A stretch of DNA of 32,178 nt from CAZAKO01 sp964546145 (GTDB lineage: Bacteria > Fidelibacterota > UBA2242). The DNA lies in contig CAZJIU010000018.1 in the NCBI GenBank assembly GCA_964546145.1, positions 1-32,178 on the forward strand, in the 5' to 3' direction. Below, in pieces: positions 22,742-32,178 of the stretch (positions are counted from its first letter, which is position 1; every line of letters begins with the position of its first letter). The translations under genes and the position numbers were made by a program. The notes under the pieces were generated by a model, which saw nothing but the letters and a program-made list of their open reading frames with translations, made no database searches and was not told where the DNA came from.

Positions 22742-25700
22742 ATGCGGCGATTTAAGTTTTTGGGACTAATAATCGGTCTGTTTGGCATGACCGGGCTTTT
22801 TGCCGCCAATACTGCACCCTATTTTACTAATACCGTAACTGATACTATTCTAACCGAAGACCAGTACTGGTATGTCTCGGTAACCGCCGAGGATGCCGAA
22901 GAAGACCCCTTAACCTATAGCCTCGGTGTCGGTGCCCCGGAGGAGATGAGGATCAATTCGGGGAACGGGCGAATTACCTGGACCCCGGATAACGATGATG
23001 TGCGTTATTCTCCCTATCGTATTTTTGTGTCGGTGTCTGATGGCAGCCTGGCAGATTATATGGATTTTTACCTTTATGTTAACAATATTAATGATCCGCC
23101 TTACTGGGTTAATGTGACTGACGATACTATGACAGTTGCTGAGGACAGCACCCTCGAGGTTACGGTGACTGCAAATGATGATGACATTATTAATGGTGAT
23201 GCCATTACTTACCGTATTGTCCAGGGTTCCAACGTTACGGTTAATTCCGTTACCGGAAAGATCAGTTACATGCCCAACAACAGCAATGTCGGCAGTCAGA
23301 CCGTGACGGTCCGAGCAGCGGACGATTCGTCATCGGCCGTCGATTGGACTTTTATTTTAAAAACCACTAATACACCAGTTATTTTTACTAACACTCCGCC
23401 GACCGAGATTAATGAGGATACTTATTTCGAATTTAACTTTGAGTCCAATGATGAAGCGCAGGGTGCAACCCTCTATTATATTCAAACCGGCGATCAACCG
23501 GATTGGATGGGGCTAGTTCCTACTACGGGCGTGATTAATGGAACTCCCGGTAATTATTACGTGGGTCCTGATTCTTTCAAGGTTATCGTTGACGATGGCA
23601 ATGGATCGCGGGACACACTCTTTTATGAGTTTACTGTTGTTAACAAGAAACCGGTCATTACCTCTCCAACCGTCTACTATGCGACGGAGGACGTGGGATT
23701 TTCCTGTAATATTGATGCTGATGATGAAGGACAGGGTACTACGTCGTACCATTTTGTAGATGTTCCTGAGGTCCATCCGGCATGGTTGAGTCTGAATACG
23801 GTGAATGGGGGCATAGCGGGAATCCCGAGCAATGCCAATGTTGGGTCAAATTCTTTCACCCTTGAATTTGATGACGGACACGCCGGCGGGAAAGATACGG
23901 CTCAGTTTGTGATCAACGTTGCCAACGATCCGGTAGTGATTGACACTACCCATCTCATTTACGAGGTTCAGGAAGATAATTTGTATTCTTATAAATTTAC
24001 TTCCAACGAAAACGACCAGGGAACAATAACCTACCATACCACCAACCTGCCTTCCTGGCTTAATCTAAATATTTCTACTGGTGTGCTGCGCGGTACACCC
24101 GATAATCGCCATGTGGGTAATAATGCGGTTACCGTTTACGTCTGGGACGGCAGTGCCGGTGATACGGTGTCTTATTCGATTAATGTTACTAACAGAGCGC
24201 CAGCTAATCTTACGACTCCGGTAACCAGCGTGAATGAGGACAGCGAATATAGCTATGACATTAATTGTGACGATGAGGGGATAGGAGCGGTTTACAGTTG
24301 GCAAGTTCATCCCTCCTGGCTTTCGCTAAATACGAGTACCGGACTGTTAACCGGGACACCGGATAACAGTAATATTGGCGATAATACGGTCTGGGTGGTG
24401 ATTAATGATGGCCACGGCGGTATTGTTAATCATACATACGACTTGAACGTCATTAATCGTGCCCCGGTGTTTGAGTCCCAGGCTGACACCACGATTGCCC
24501 AGGACAATTTACTGACAATTGATTTGGATACTGATGACGAGGGCAATCCAATTGTTAATTATGGTATTCTGGGAGCTCCGATCGGTGTTGAATCTTCGGT
24601 CAACGATGGGATTTTTACCTGGACTCCGACGAATGCCCAAGTTGGGGTTCATGATTTTGACATTTCCTGTTCAGATGGTTATGGCGGAATTGATTCGATT
24701 AGTTTTAAGGTTACGGTCACAAATAACAACCCGGTGATTACCAGTACGGCGCCAACCACGGCAACGGAAGATGTTCTTTATCAATATGATGTCGAGTCAA
24801 ACGAAGAAGGAATTGGTGATGTGGTCTATTCCCTGACAACCGCACCGGATTGGCTGACTATCAATTCCGGTACCGGAAAAATTCAGGGTACACCGGATAA
24901 TCCCGAGGTGGGAGATCATCCGGTAACAGTGCGCGTTGATGACGGCAACGGTGGATATGCCACCCAATCCTGGGTCATTACGGTTGCTAACATTAATCCG
25001 GCGATCACAACCGCGGTGCTCGATCCGGCTACCGAGGACTCACTTTATTCTTTTCAGATTGAATACATTCCTGCTAATCAGGGCGATCATACCTTCTCGA
25101 TTATCGGCGATAAACCAGCTTGGTTAAGTATCAACACGCTAACCGGGCAATTGTCTGGGACGCCAATCAACTCCCAGGTTGGATCGGATTCGATTATTAT
25201 TCGCATCACTGACGATCATGGTGGTTATGGTGAAAAACGTTTGGAAATTGTTGTTAACAATAGCCTACCTGTTTTTTCAACAACGGCTAATATTACGATA
25301 ACCGAAGACGAGGCACTAAATTGGGAGATAACTACCAGTGATGAGGGCGATGAAGGTCCCGGCAGTAACGGGTACAATCTTACAACTGCGCCTGATTGGG
25401 TAACGGTTAACAGCACGACCGGGGTTCTTTCCGGTACACCAGGAGACACTGATGTGGGTACTTATCCGCTTGCTATCCGTTACCAGGATGGCAATGGTGG
25501 AATTGCCAATTTGAATGTTAATATTATTGTTGCCAATCGTGTTCCGACATTTACCAGTTTGAGTCCTACTACCACTGTAACCGAAGATGCCAATTATTCA
25601 TTTCAATTCACCACTGAAGACGATGCCTGGGGTCATGTAATTTATACTTCATTATATTCGCTGCCCACCAACCTGTCACTATCCACTGCCGGGCTGCTCA

Positions 25701-28700
25701 GCGGGGTTCCGGAAAACAAGTCTGTTGGTGGCCATACTATTGGCATCCTTGCTACTGATAATAACGGTGGAAAAGATACCCTTGAGTACACCCTAACAAT
25801 TGCCAACAATCCGCCGGTAATTAGTGGCTTTACCCTTTCCAGTCCCTATTCCACGGTGGTGGATACATTTTACCTTACCGAAGATCTGATTTACTCGATC
25901 AATTTCACTGCCTCTGATGAGGGCGATGGCGGATCGGCTTCATATGTCGTCAACCATAAGCCAGTCTGGCTGACGACCCAAAACTTAATAAATGGTACAT
26001 TTTCCGGGAGACCCGACAACCGCCATGTAGGTCTGGACTACCTCGACGTTACCTTTTCCGACGGTAACGGTGGTAGTGCTAATAAAAGAGTATATTTGCG
26101 GGTTCAGAATGTCATTTCCAGTTTTATTAATCCGCCCGATTCGGTTGTGGCAACTGAGGACAGTGAGTTCAGCCTCGATCTGAATTCTACCGATGAAGGT
26201 TGCGGAACGATTACCTATTCGGTGATTTCTGGTGATCCGGGCTGGTTTGATCTAAACTCTTCTACCGGGGAAATTACCAGTAAATCAAGCCGACCAAACA
26301 ACGATGATGTAACCGATGGTGTGGATGTTACCATTCAGGTTGATGATGGCAATGGCGGTACGGCGACCAAAACCCTTGTTTTTATTGTTAGGAATGTCAA
26401 TGATGCCCCTACCTGGACCTCTGTACCAAGTGGGACTATCACTATTTGGGAAGATGCGCCTTATTCCGTAACCGTGACCGCTAGTGATGTAGATGTGGGC
26501 GAAAACTTGGTCTATAGTTTTGTCCAATACCCCACAGGAATGATAATTGGTTCATCATCAGGAGTAATCAGTTGGACGCCGACCAATAGTCAGGTTGGCA
26601 GTCATACCATTACCGTCAAGGTAACTGATAGTGGGTCAGCGGCGATTACTTCATCTTGGACCTTACAGGTCAAGAATCTCAATGATAGTCCGACCTGGGT
26701 ATCGGTGCCTGGTGGCACGGTTGAGACCAATGAAGATGAATTGTACACCGTCACCATTGAGGCGACCGATATTGACTTAGGCGATCATCTGGTTTATGCC
26801 CTGACTGTCAAGCCGGCGGCGATGATGATCGATGGCAATACTGGTGTGATCGAGTGGACACCGACCAATGATGACGTTGGTTTGCATAATGTGACGGCAA
26901 CTGCTACCGATGATTCATCCGTAGTGATCAGTGCCAATTGGACGTTGGATGTTAAGAATGTCAATGACGTTCCGGTGTTGGCGGTTATTCCGTCGGGCAC
27001 GACGGCTGAGGATGCGGCTTATAGTATTACCGTTTCGGCCAGTGATGTGGATGCCGGCGATGTTGTTACCTATAGTCTGACCCAGAAGCCAACAGGAATG
27101 GCGATTGTTGGGGCTACCGGGGTGATATCCTGGACGCCGACCAATGCTAATGTAGGTTCACATTCGATTACGGTCAGAGCGACCGATTTGGCTGGTGGTT
27201 ATGCATCCCAGTCATATACCCTGGAGGTGACCAATGTGGCATCCCCGATAACTGCGCTGGCAGTTGGGGATTTTACGCCGTCAGCGGCGGTAACGGCAGT
27301 GGCGGATACGTTTTATCTTAAAGAGGACACAACATATACATTGAATTTGAGTTCACCGGATGAGGGGGTTGGAGCACAGAGCACCTATAGTTTTGATGAT
27401 TTTGCTAATCCTGACTGGATCAGTTTGTCGAATGCTGCTACCGGGGTAATCAGTTTGACACCGACTAATGGCGATGTGGGCTTGGATTCGTTTCAGGTGT
27501 ATTTCAAGGATCAGCCGGGATCGCGGGACACGATCATGGTTTACCTGCGGGTGGAGAATGTTGCGCCGGCGATATTGACTGAAGGGCCCTTTACTGCGAC
27601 TGAAGGGGTATCTTTTACGCAGCAGTTGGCGAGCAGTGATGATGACGATGGCACGATTAGCTGGAGTTTTGTCAGTGGTAAGCCATCCTGGCTGAGCCTT
27701 GGACCAAGCACCGGTATATTATTAGGTATGCCCGGCAATGATGATGTAATTGCCGATGCGAGTTTTATTATTCAGGTTGATGATGGTAATGGTGGCTCAG
27801 CGCAGAAATCATTTGATTATACCGTTCTAAATGTTAATTCTTCACCGTCATGGGTAGTGGTTCCTTCAGGTACAATAAATATATACGAGGATGATCCGTA
27901 TACCACCGATGTTGATGCCACCGATTCCGATGCCGGGGATGTATTGACTTATTCGCTGCTCAGCCCCCCGACCGGGATGACGATCAATTCATCATCAGGA
28001 GTAATCAGTTGGACGCCGACCAATAGTCAGGTTGGCAGTCATACCATTACCGTCAAGGTAACTGATAGTGGGTCAGCGGCGATTACTTCATCTTGGACCT
28101 TACAGGTCAAGAATCTCAATGATAGTCCGACCTGGGTATCGGTGCCTGGTGGCACGGTTGAGACCAATGAAGATGAATTGTACACCGTCACCATTGAGGC
28201 GACCGATATTGACTTAGGCGATCATCTGGTTTATGCCCTGACTGTCAAGCCGGCGGCGATGATGATCGATGGCAATACTGGTGTGATCGAGTGGACACCG
28301 ACCAATGATGACGTTGGTTTGCATAATGTGACGGCAACTGCTACCGATGATTCATCCGTAGTGATCAGTGCCAATTGGACGTTGGATGTTAAGAATGTCA
28401 ATGACGTTCCGGTGTTGGCGGTTATTCCGTCGGGCACGACGGCTGAGGATGCGGCTTATAGTATTACCGTTTCGGCCAGTGATGTGGATGCCGGCGATGT
28501 TGTTACCTATAGTCTGACCCAGAAGCCAACAGGAATGGCGATTGTTGGGGCTACCGGGGTGATATCCTGGACGCCGACCAATGCTAATGTAGGTTCACAT
28601 TCGATTACGGTCAGAGCGACCGATTTGGCTGGTGGTTATGCATCCCAGTCATATACCCTGGAGGTGACCAATGTGGCATCCCCGATAACTGCGCTGGCAG

Positions 28701-31700
28701 TTGGGGATTTTACGCCGTCAGCGGCGGTAACGGCAGTGGCGGATACGTTTTATCTTAAAGAGGACACAACATATACATTGAATTTGAGTTCACCGGATGA
28801 GGGGGTTGGAGCACAGAGCACCTATAGTTTTGATGATTTTGCTAATCCTGACTGGATCAGTTTGTCGAATGCTGCTACCGGGGTAATCAGTTTGACACCG
28901 ACTAATGGCGATGTGGGCTTGGATTCGTTTCAGGTGTATTTCAAGGATCAGCCGGGATCGCGGGACACGATCATGGTTTACCTGCGGGTGGAGAATGTTG
29001 CGCCGGCGATATTGACTGAAGGGCCCTTTACTGCGACTGAAGGGGTATCTTTTACGCAGCAGTTGGCGAGCAGTGATGATGACGATGGCACGATTAGCTG
29101 GAGTTTTGTCAGTGGTAAGCCATCCTGGCTGAGCCTTGGACCAACTACCGGCTTACTTAGCGGTACGCCCGCCGATGCTGATGTTATTAGCGACGAGCCT
29201 TTTGTAGTTAGCGTCAATGACGGCAATGGCGGCACCACTCAGAAGGAATTTTACTACACTGTAATTAATACTAATAACAGTCCAACTTGGCTCTCAGTGC
29301 CAAATGATGCTACCATTAGTGAGGATAGCTTTTACTCAGTAACCATCTCTGCGACCGATGCTGATTTAGACAATGGGGATGCCCTGACCTACTCGCTGCT
29401 CAGCCCACCATCGGGAATGACAATTGGCGCCGGCGCCGGTGTAATCAACTGGACGCCGGATAACAGCCAGGTGGGAATCAACTCCATAACGGTCAAGGCT
29501 GCCGATATTGCTAATTCATCAATTACACATACTTTTAACATTACCGTTACCAATGCAGCGGCAAGCATCAATCCGCTGGTTGCCGGTGATTTTCTGCCAG
29601 CGGGAACGGTCACGGCGAGTGCTGATACATTCGTGATCTGGGAAGATTCGACCTATACCGTGAATTTTACTGCGACTGATGAGGGGCTTGGCGATGCGGC
29701 AGTTTACCGGGTAAATGGGTTGGATAATCCCGGCTGGGTCACACTGATTGAGTCAGCAACAGGTACAATACAGCTGCATCCGGTCAATCTCGATGTTGGT
29801 TTAGATTCCTTTAGAATTATTTTTGAGGATCAGCCCGGTTCCACTGATACTGTAAAAGTCTATATTCGGGTTCATAACAGCGCCCCGGCAATGATTGCCG
29901 CCGGACCTTTTAATGCAACCGAGGACCTGGCTTTCTCGGCTGACCTTGAGAGTACCGATGAGGATAGCAAATCGGTTTACTCCTTTCCTGACGGTTATCC
30001 AGCCTGGTTATCAATAGATCCTTCGACCGGCGTTATTTCCGGTACCCCGACTAACGATGATGTCGGTACTGCCAGTTTTTCAGTTCAGATCAATGACGGT
30101 AATGGCGGCACTGCCCAGCGCATCTATTCTGTTACCGTTATTAATACAAATGATGCTCCAGTGATTAGCTCCTCACCACTGACTACTGCCCATGAAGATA
30201 GTTTGTACAAATACAATCTTAGTGCCAACGATCCCGATGGTGATGATCTGAGTTATTCCTTGATTACTTACCCAGCTGGCATGACCATTGGTTCTACCAC
30301 CGGGATAATTCAATGGACGCCAGATAATAGCAATGTTGGAGCATTAGTCTCAGTCCAGGTCAAAGTGCAGGATACTAATAGTGCATATCAATTGCAGTCC
30401 TGGAGTATCACGGTTGTCAATCGGGTGCCAATTTTCCTGACTGACGAGACTTCTTTCGATGCGATCGAAGATTCGCTGTTTACGTTTGATCTCTCGGCCG
30501 ATGATGAAGGGCAAGGACCGGCAGCATACAGCTCCCTGCACCTACCTGCTTGGTTAGCTATCCAGAATACAGCTACCGGTGTTATTAGGGGCACTCCGGA
30601 TAATAGTTTTGTTGGGACCAGTGATTCGGTGGTTGTTGAATTCTCGGATGGCAAAGGTGGTCGGGATACCCTGAATGTTCCGCTTAATGTCGCAAACATT
30701 AATCCGGTTTTTTATGCCCGGACCGATACTACTGTCATGGAGGGCAGTATTGTCCTGATTGATCTGGATTGCGACGACGAGTTTGCCGGCGGGGTGACTT
30801 ACACTAATTTGACTCCGTTGCCCGGCTGGTTGACGCTTGATCCGGTAACCGGCGAGCTGACTGGTACGCCCCAAAACAGCGATGTCGGTAATTACACAAT
30901 ATCCATTCAGGCTGCCGATGCCACTCCCGGTTTTGCTTCGTTGACTTTCCAAATCACCGTAGAAAATGATGCTCCCCATTTTGTTGGCTCACCGCTTAGC
31001 ACGATTGACGAAGACAGCCTGTATGATTACAATCTGACGCTTAATGATAATTCTGGGACGAATACTTTTAGTTTGCTGGTTAATCCAGGTTGGTTATCCA
31101 TTAACAGTTCGACTGGTCGTCTCTATGGTACGCCTCTTAATAATCACGTTGGCGACAATTCGGTATCGGTCAAGGTTAGTGATGAGCTTGGCGCCTCTGA
31201 TACACTGGATTTTATTATAAATGTAATTAATACGCCGCCAGTCATTGTCACTGTGCCGCCGACCAGCATCACCGAGGATTCTCTCTATTCTGTAAATATT
31301 GACTGTTCTGATGAAGGACAGGGCGCCATGATTTATAGCGCCTTGCAGAAACCTGCCTGGCTGAGTCTGAATGCCATTACCGGTCTACTGCGCGGTACTC
31401 CGCTGAATCAGCATGTTACCACAGGTACCATTGTGAAAATTCAGGTTAATGACGGTAAGGGTGGGCTTGACACATTGATATATACTCTGAGGGTTATCAA
31501 CCATACACCTCACTTTACCGCGACTTTCAACGACACTACGATTACCGAGGATAATGCCTTTTCCTATAATTTTGCCAGTGATGATGAAGGTCAGGGCGCG
31601 ACGAAATATAAATTTGTCGGCAGTGCTCCCGAATGGCTGGTTCTTGATTCACTCACCGGGCAGATCAGCGGAACCCCGTTGAACCAGCATGTAACTGATC

Positions 31701-32178
31701 CCATCGGTCTGCAAATCAAAGTTGACGACGGAAACGGCGGCACCGATATGAAGTCTTTCTTTATCACGGTATCAAATCGCTCGCCGGTGTTTACCTCAAC
31801 GGTTGTGGACAGCATTGCCGAGGAAAATGAATTATTCAGCTATGATGCGAATGCCGATGACGAAGCTCAGGGCTCAGCAGCCTACAGTCTCAGCGGGGCA
31901 CCCACCTGGCTGAGTCTGAATACGCTCACCGGAATTCTGAGTGGAACTCCGTCGAATAATGATGTTGATACTTCTCTGATAACTATCAAATTTGATGATG
32001 GCAACAGCGCGATCATCGAACAGCAATTTCATCTGATCGTGGCTAATGTTAACGACGCTCCGCAATTTACTACCGCTACTGATCATGACACACTTACCGA
32101 GGATGCCCTCTGGAATATGAGCTTTGCCGCTGCCGATAGCGATCTGGTTTATGGGGATGCGATATCTTTCTTGTTGGG
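22742..32178 (+). CDS. Giant multi-Ig/cadherin-like surface protein, 3' end outside window
   Basis: An uninterrupted frame of more than 3145 codons runs off the right edge. It starts with a signal peptide (MRRFKFLGLIIGLFGMTGLF, then AAN). The rest is about 33 complete tandem domains of 90-108 residues, plus a partial one, of the He_PIG/CADG cadherin-like Ig type. One class reads DEGQG, then WLSLN, then GTPxNxxVG, then VDDGNGG. A second reads DxDxGDxLxYSL, then GMxI, then WTPTNxxVG. A third, longer class carries ADTFYLxED. The repeated Asp/Glu-rich loops probably bind calcium and stiffen a long fibre. Such proteins are surface adhesins. It follows the PorV-like and TPR genes, so export by the same system is likely; whether it ends in a sorting domain cannot be seen. 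Positions 26405-30154 contain super-repeats described separately. Confidence 0.85.
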   Translation, partial: MRRFKFLGLIIGLFGMTGLFAANTAPYFTNTVTDTILTEDQYWYVSVTAEDAEEDPLTYSLGVGAPEEMRINSGNGRITWTPDNDDVRYSPYRIFVSVSDGSLADYMDFYLYVNNINDPPYWVNVTDDTMTVAEDSTLEVTVTANDDDIINGDAITYRIVQGSNVTVNSVTGKISYMPNNSNVGSQTVTVRAADDSSSAVDWTFILKTTNTPVIFTNTPPTEINEDTYFEFNFESNDEAQGATLYYIQTGDQPDWMGLVPTTGVINGTPGNYYVGPDSFKVIVDDGNGSRDTLFYEFTVVNKKPVITSPTVYYATEDVGFSCNIDADDEGQGTTSYHFVDVPEVHPAWLSLNTVNGGIAGIPSNANVGSNSFTLEFDDGHAGGKDTAQFVINVANDPVVIDTTHLIYEVQEDNLYSYKFTSNENDQGTITYHTTNLPSWLNLNISTGVLRGTPDNRHVGNNAVTVYVWDGSAGDTVSYSINVTNRAPANLTTPVTSVNEDSEYSYDINCDDEGIGAVYSWQVHPSWLSLNTSTGLLTGTPDNSNIGDNTVWVVINDGHGGIVNHTYDLNVINRAPVFESQADTTIAQDNLLTIDLDTDDEGNPIVNYGILGAPIGVESSVNDGIFTWTPTNAQVGVHDFDISCSDGYGGIDSISFKVTVTNNNPVITSTAPTTATEDVLYQYDVESNEEGIGDVVYSLTTAPDWLTINSGTGKIQGTPDNPEVGDHPVTVRVDDGNGGYATQSWVITVANINPAITTAVLDPATEDSLYSFQIEYIPANQGDHTFSIIGDKPAWLSINTLTGQLSGTPINSQVGSDSIIIRITDDHGGYGEKRLEIVVNNSLPVFSTTANITITEDEALNWEITTSDEGDEGPGSNGYNLTTAPDWVTVNSTTGVLSGTPGDTDVGTYPLAIRYQDGNGGIANLNVNIIVANRVPTFTSLSPTTTVTEDANYSFQFTTEDDAWGHVIYTSLYSLPTNLSLSTAGLLSGVPENKSVGGHTIGILATDNNGGKDTLEYTLTIANNPPVISGFTLSSPYSTVVDTFYLTEDLIYSINFTASDEGDGGSASYVVNHKPVWLTTQNLINGTFSGRPDNRHVGLDYLDVTFSDGNGGSANKRVYLRVQNVISSFINPPDSVVATEDSEFSLDLNSTDEGCGTITYSVISGDPGWFDLNSSTGEITSKSSRPNNDDVTDGVDVTIQVDDGNGGTATKTLVFIVRNVNDAPTWTSVPSGTITIWEDAPYSVTVTASDVDVGENLVYSFVQYPTGMIIGSSSGVISWTPTNSQVGSHTITVKVTDSGSAAITSSWTLQVKNLNDSPTWVSVPGGTVETNEDELYTVTIEATDIDLGDHLVYALTVKPAAMMIDGNTGVIEWTPTNDDVGLHNVTATATDDSSVVISANWTLDVKNVNDVPVLAVIPSGTTAEDAAYSITVSASDVDAGDVVTYSLTQKPTGMAIVGATGVISWTPTNANVGSHSITVRATDLAGGYASQSYTLEVTNVASPITALAVGDFTPSAAVTAVADTFYLKEDTTYTLNLSSPDEGVGAQSTYSFDDFANPDWISLSNAATGVISLTPTNGDVGLDSFQVYFKDQPGSRDTIMVYLRVENVAPAILTEGPFTATEGVSFTQQLASSDDDDGTISWSFVSGKPSWLSLGPSTGILLGMPGNDDVIADASFIIQVDDGNGGSAQKSFDYTVLNVNSSPSWVVVPSGTINIYEDDPYTTDVDATDSDAGDVLTYSLLSPPTGMTINSSSGVISWTPTNSQVGSHTITVKVTDSGSAAITSSWTLQVKNLNDSPTWVSVPGGTVETNEDELYTVTIEATDIDLGDHLVYALTVKPAAMMIDGNTGVIEWTPTNDDVGLHNVTATATDDSSVVISANWTLDVKNVNDVPVLAVIPSGTTAEDAAYSITVSASDVDAGDVVTYSLTQKPTGMAIVGATGVISWTPTNANVGSHSITVRATDLAGGYASQSYTLEVTNVASPITALAVGDFTPSAAVTAVADTFYLKEDTTYTLNLSSPDEGVGAQSTYSFDDFANPDWISLSNAATGVISLTPTNGDVGLDSFQVYFKDQPGSRDTIMVYLRVENVAPAILTEGPFTATEGVSFTQQLASSDDDDGTISWSFVSGKPSWLSLGPTTGLLSGTPADADVISDEPFVVSVNDGNGGTTQKEFYYTVINTNNSPTWLSVPNDATISEDSFYSVTISATDADLDNGDALTYSLLSPPSGMTIGAGAGVINWTPDNSQVGINSITVKAADIANSSITHTFNITVTNAAASINPLVAGDFLPAGTVTASADTFVIWEDSTYTVNFTATDEGLGDAAVYRVNGLDNPGWVTLIESATGTIQLHPVNLDVGLDSFRIIFEDQPGSTDTVKVYIRVHNSAPAMIAAGPFNATEDLAFSADLESTDEDSKSVYSFPDGYPAWLSIDPSTGVISGTPTNDDVGTASFSVQINDGNGGTAQRIYSVTVINTNDAPVISSSPLTTAHEDSLYKYNLSANDPDGDDLSYSLITYPAGMTIGSTTGIIQWTPDNSNVGALVSVQVKVQDTNSAYQLQSWSITVVNRVPIFLTDETSFDAIEDSLFTFDLSADDEGQGPAAYSSLHLPAWLAIQNTATGVIRGTPDNSFVGTSDSVVVEFSDGKGGRDTLNVPLNVANINPVFYARTDTTVMEGSIVLIDLDCDDEFAGGVTYTNLTPLPGWLTLDPVTGELTGTPQNSDVGNYTISIQAADATPGFASLTFQITVENDAPHFVGSPLSTIDEDSLYDYNLTLNDNSGTNTFSLLVNPGWLSINSSTGRLYGTPLNNHVGDNSVSVKVSDELGASDTLDFIINVINTPPVIVTVPPTSITEDSLYSVNIDCSDEGQGAMIYSALQKPAWLSLNAITGLLRGTPLNQHVTTGTIVKIQVNDGKGGLDTLIYTLRVINHTPHFTATFNDTTITEDNAFSYNFASDDEGQGATKYKFVGSAPEWLVLDSLTGQISGTPLNQHVTDPIGLQIKVDDGNGGTDMKSFFITVSNRSPVFTSTVVDSIAEENELFSYDANADDEAQGSAAYSLSGAPTWLSLNTLTGILSGTPSNNDVDTSLITIKFDDGNSAIIEQQFHLIVANVNDAPQFTTATDHDTLTEDALWNMSFAAADSDLVYGDAISFLL
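26551..27707 (+). repeat. Perfect 1157-bp direct repeat, copy 1
   Basis: By direct reading, this stretch is identical base for base to 27988-29144 (offset 1437 bases, exactly 479 codons, so the frame is kept). It begins inside one Ig-like domain (SSSGVISWTP) and ends inside another (WLSLGP). It is the middle of the five-domain super-unit 26405-27841, whose domains are 94, 94, 90, 108 and 93 residues long. Confidence 0.97.
27988..29144 (+). repeat. Perfect 1157-bp direct repeat, copy 2
   Basis: This is the second copy of the stretch at 26551-27707, inside super-unit 27842-29278. The 280 bases between the copies (27708-27987) are related to the corresponding parts of the neighbouring units only at the protein level, so identity starts and stops sharply. 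Confidence 0.97.
29279..30154 (+). repeat. Degenerate third copy of the five-domain super-unit
   Basis: It begins exactly 1437 bases after the second super-unit starts. The three domains here (29279-29557, 29558-29881, 29882-30154) match positions 1, 4 and 5 of the unit: SPTWLSVPNDATISED, then ASADTFVIWED in another 108-residue domain, then APAMIAAGPFNATED. Positions 2 and 3 are missing. DNA identity is low, so this copy is old. Confidence 0.65.

Noticed and set aside
26551..29144. A transposon, IS element or CRISPR array as the cause of the long direct repeat
   Set aside because: There is no transposase, no terminal inverted repeats and no spacer pattern. The repeat codes in frame for Ig-like domains and its spacing is a whole number of codons.
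26794..29238. Open frames on the minus strand inside the giant adhesin gene, two of which recur at 26794-27000 and 28231-28437
   Set aside because: They are antisense shadows of a long plus-strand frame. They recur only because the underlying DNA is duplicated, and they show no ribosome sites or recognisable protein features.

Overview
The window looks like part of a metagenome-derived scaffold from a Gram-negative bacterium of the FCB superphylum (the Bacteroidota, Calditrichota, KSB1 or Marinimicrobia side of the tree). The phylum cannot be fixed from sequence alone. The clues are three proteins ending in a type IX-secretion-like (FlgD-Ig, 'YPNPF') sorting domain, a PorV-like outer-membrane barrel, TPR lipoproteins, a DUF4292/LolB-like lipoprotein and a moderate GC content. 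One run of exactly 100 Ns (1849-1948) shows that the sequence is a scaffold with an unresolved gap.

Left half, minus strand (12159 down to 73): a dense, largely head-to-tail gene string. In transcription order it holds undecaprenyl-diphosphatase (uppP), DNA polymerase III delta (holA), an ECF sigma factor, its zinc-finger anti-sigma factor, a membrane GAF-GAF-GGDEF diguanylate cyclase, a 67-residue zinc-ribbon protein, a TPR lipoprotein, a DUF4292/LolB-like lipoprotein, and then five envelope-glycan genes: a GtrB/DPM-like GT2, an ExoA-like GT2, a GT-C mannosyltransferase-type enzyme interrupted by the gap, a SAM methyltransferase and a soluble DPM1-like GT2. Many junctions overlap or abut (ATGA, TGAATG, TAAGGTG). 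The last five probably build and transfer a polyprenyl-phosphate-linked sugar, and UppP would recycle the same carrier; that link is inference.

Middle (12160-14382): a plus-strand D-lactate dehydrogenase with a cysteine-rich tail, a convergent minus-strand MotB-like protein with no MotA beside it, and a 302-base regulatory region carrying a near-consensus sigma70 promoter.

Right half, plus strand (14383-32178): a surface/secretion cluster. Two tandem paralogues of about 720-733 residues combine cohesin-like and dockerin-like modules with a sorting domain. A third secreted protein carries a cohesin-like domain, an Fn3 domain and a sorting domain. Next come a PorV-like barrel with a C-terminal NusG-type KOW-like domain, a coiled-coil/TPR protein, and a giant surface protein (more than 3145 residues, open at the right edge) made of about 33 complete Ig/cadherin-like repeats. 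Inside the giant gene five domains form a 1437-bp super-unit present twice in full, 1157 bp of it identical at the DNA level, with a degenerate third copy. The cluster reads as a set of exported surface proteins together with candidate export/assembly partners. This is the part of the window most likely to hold an undescribed system.
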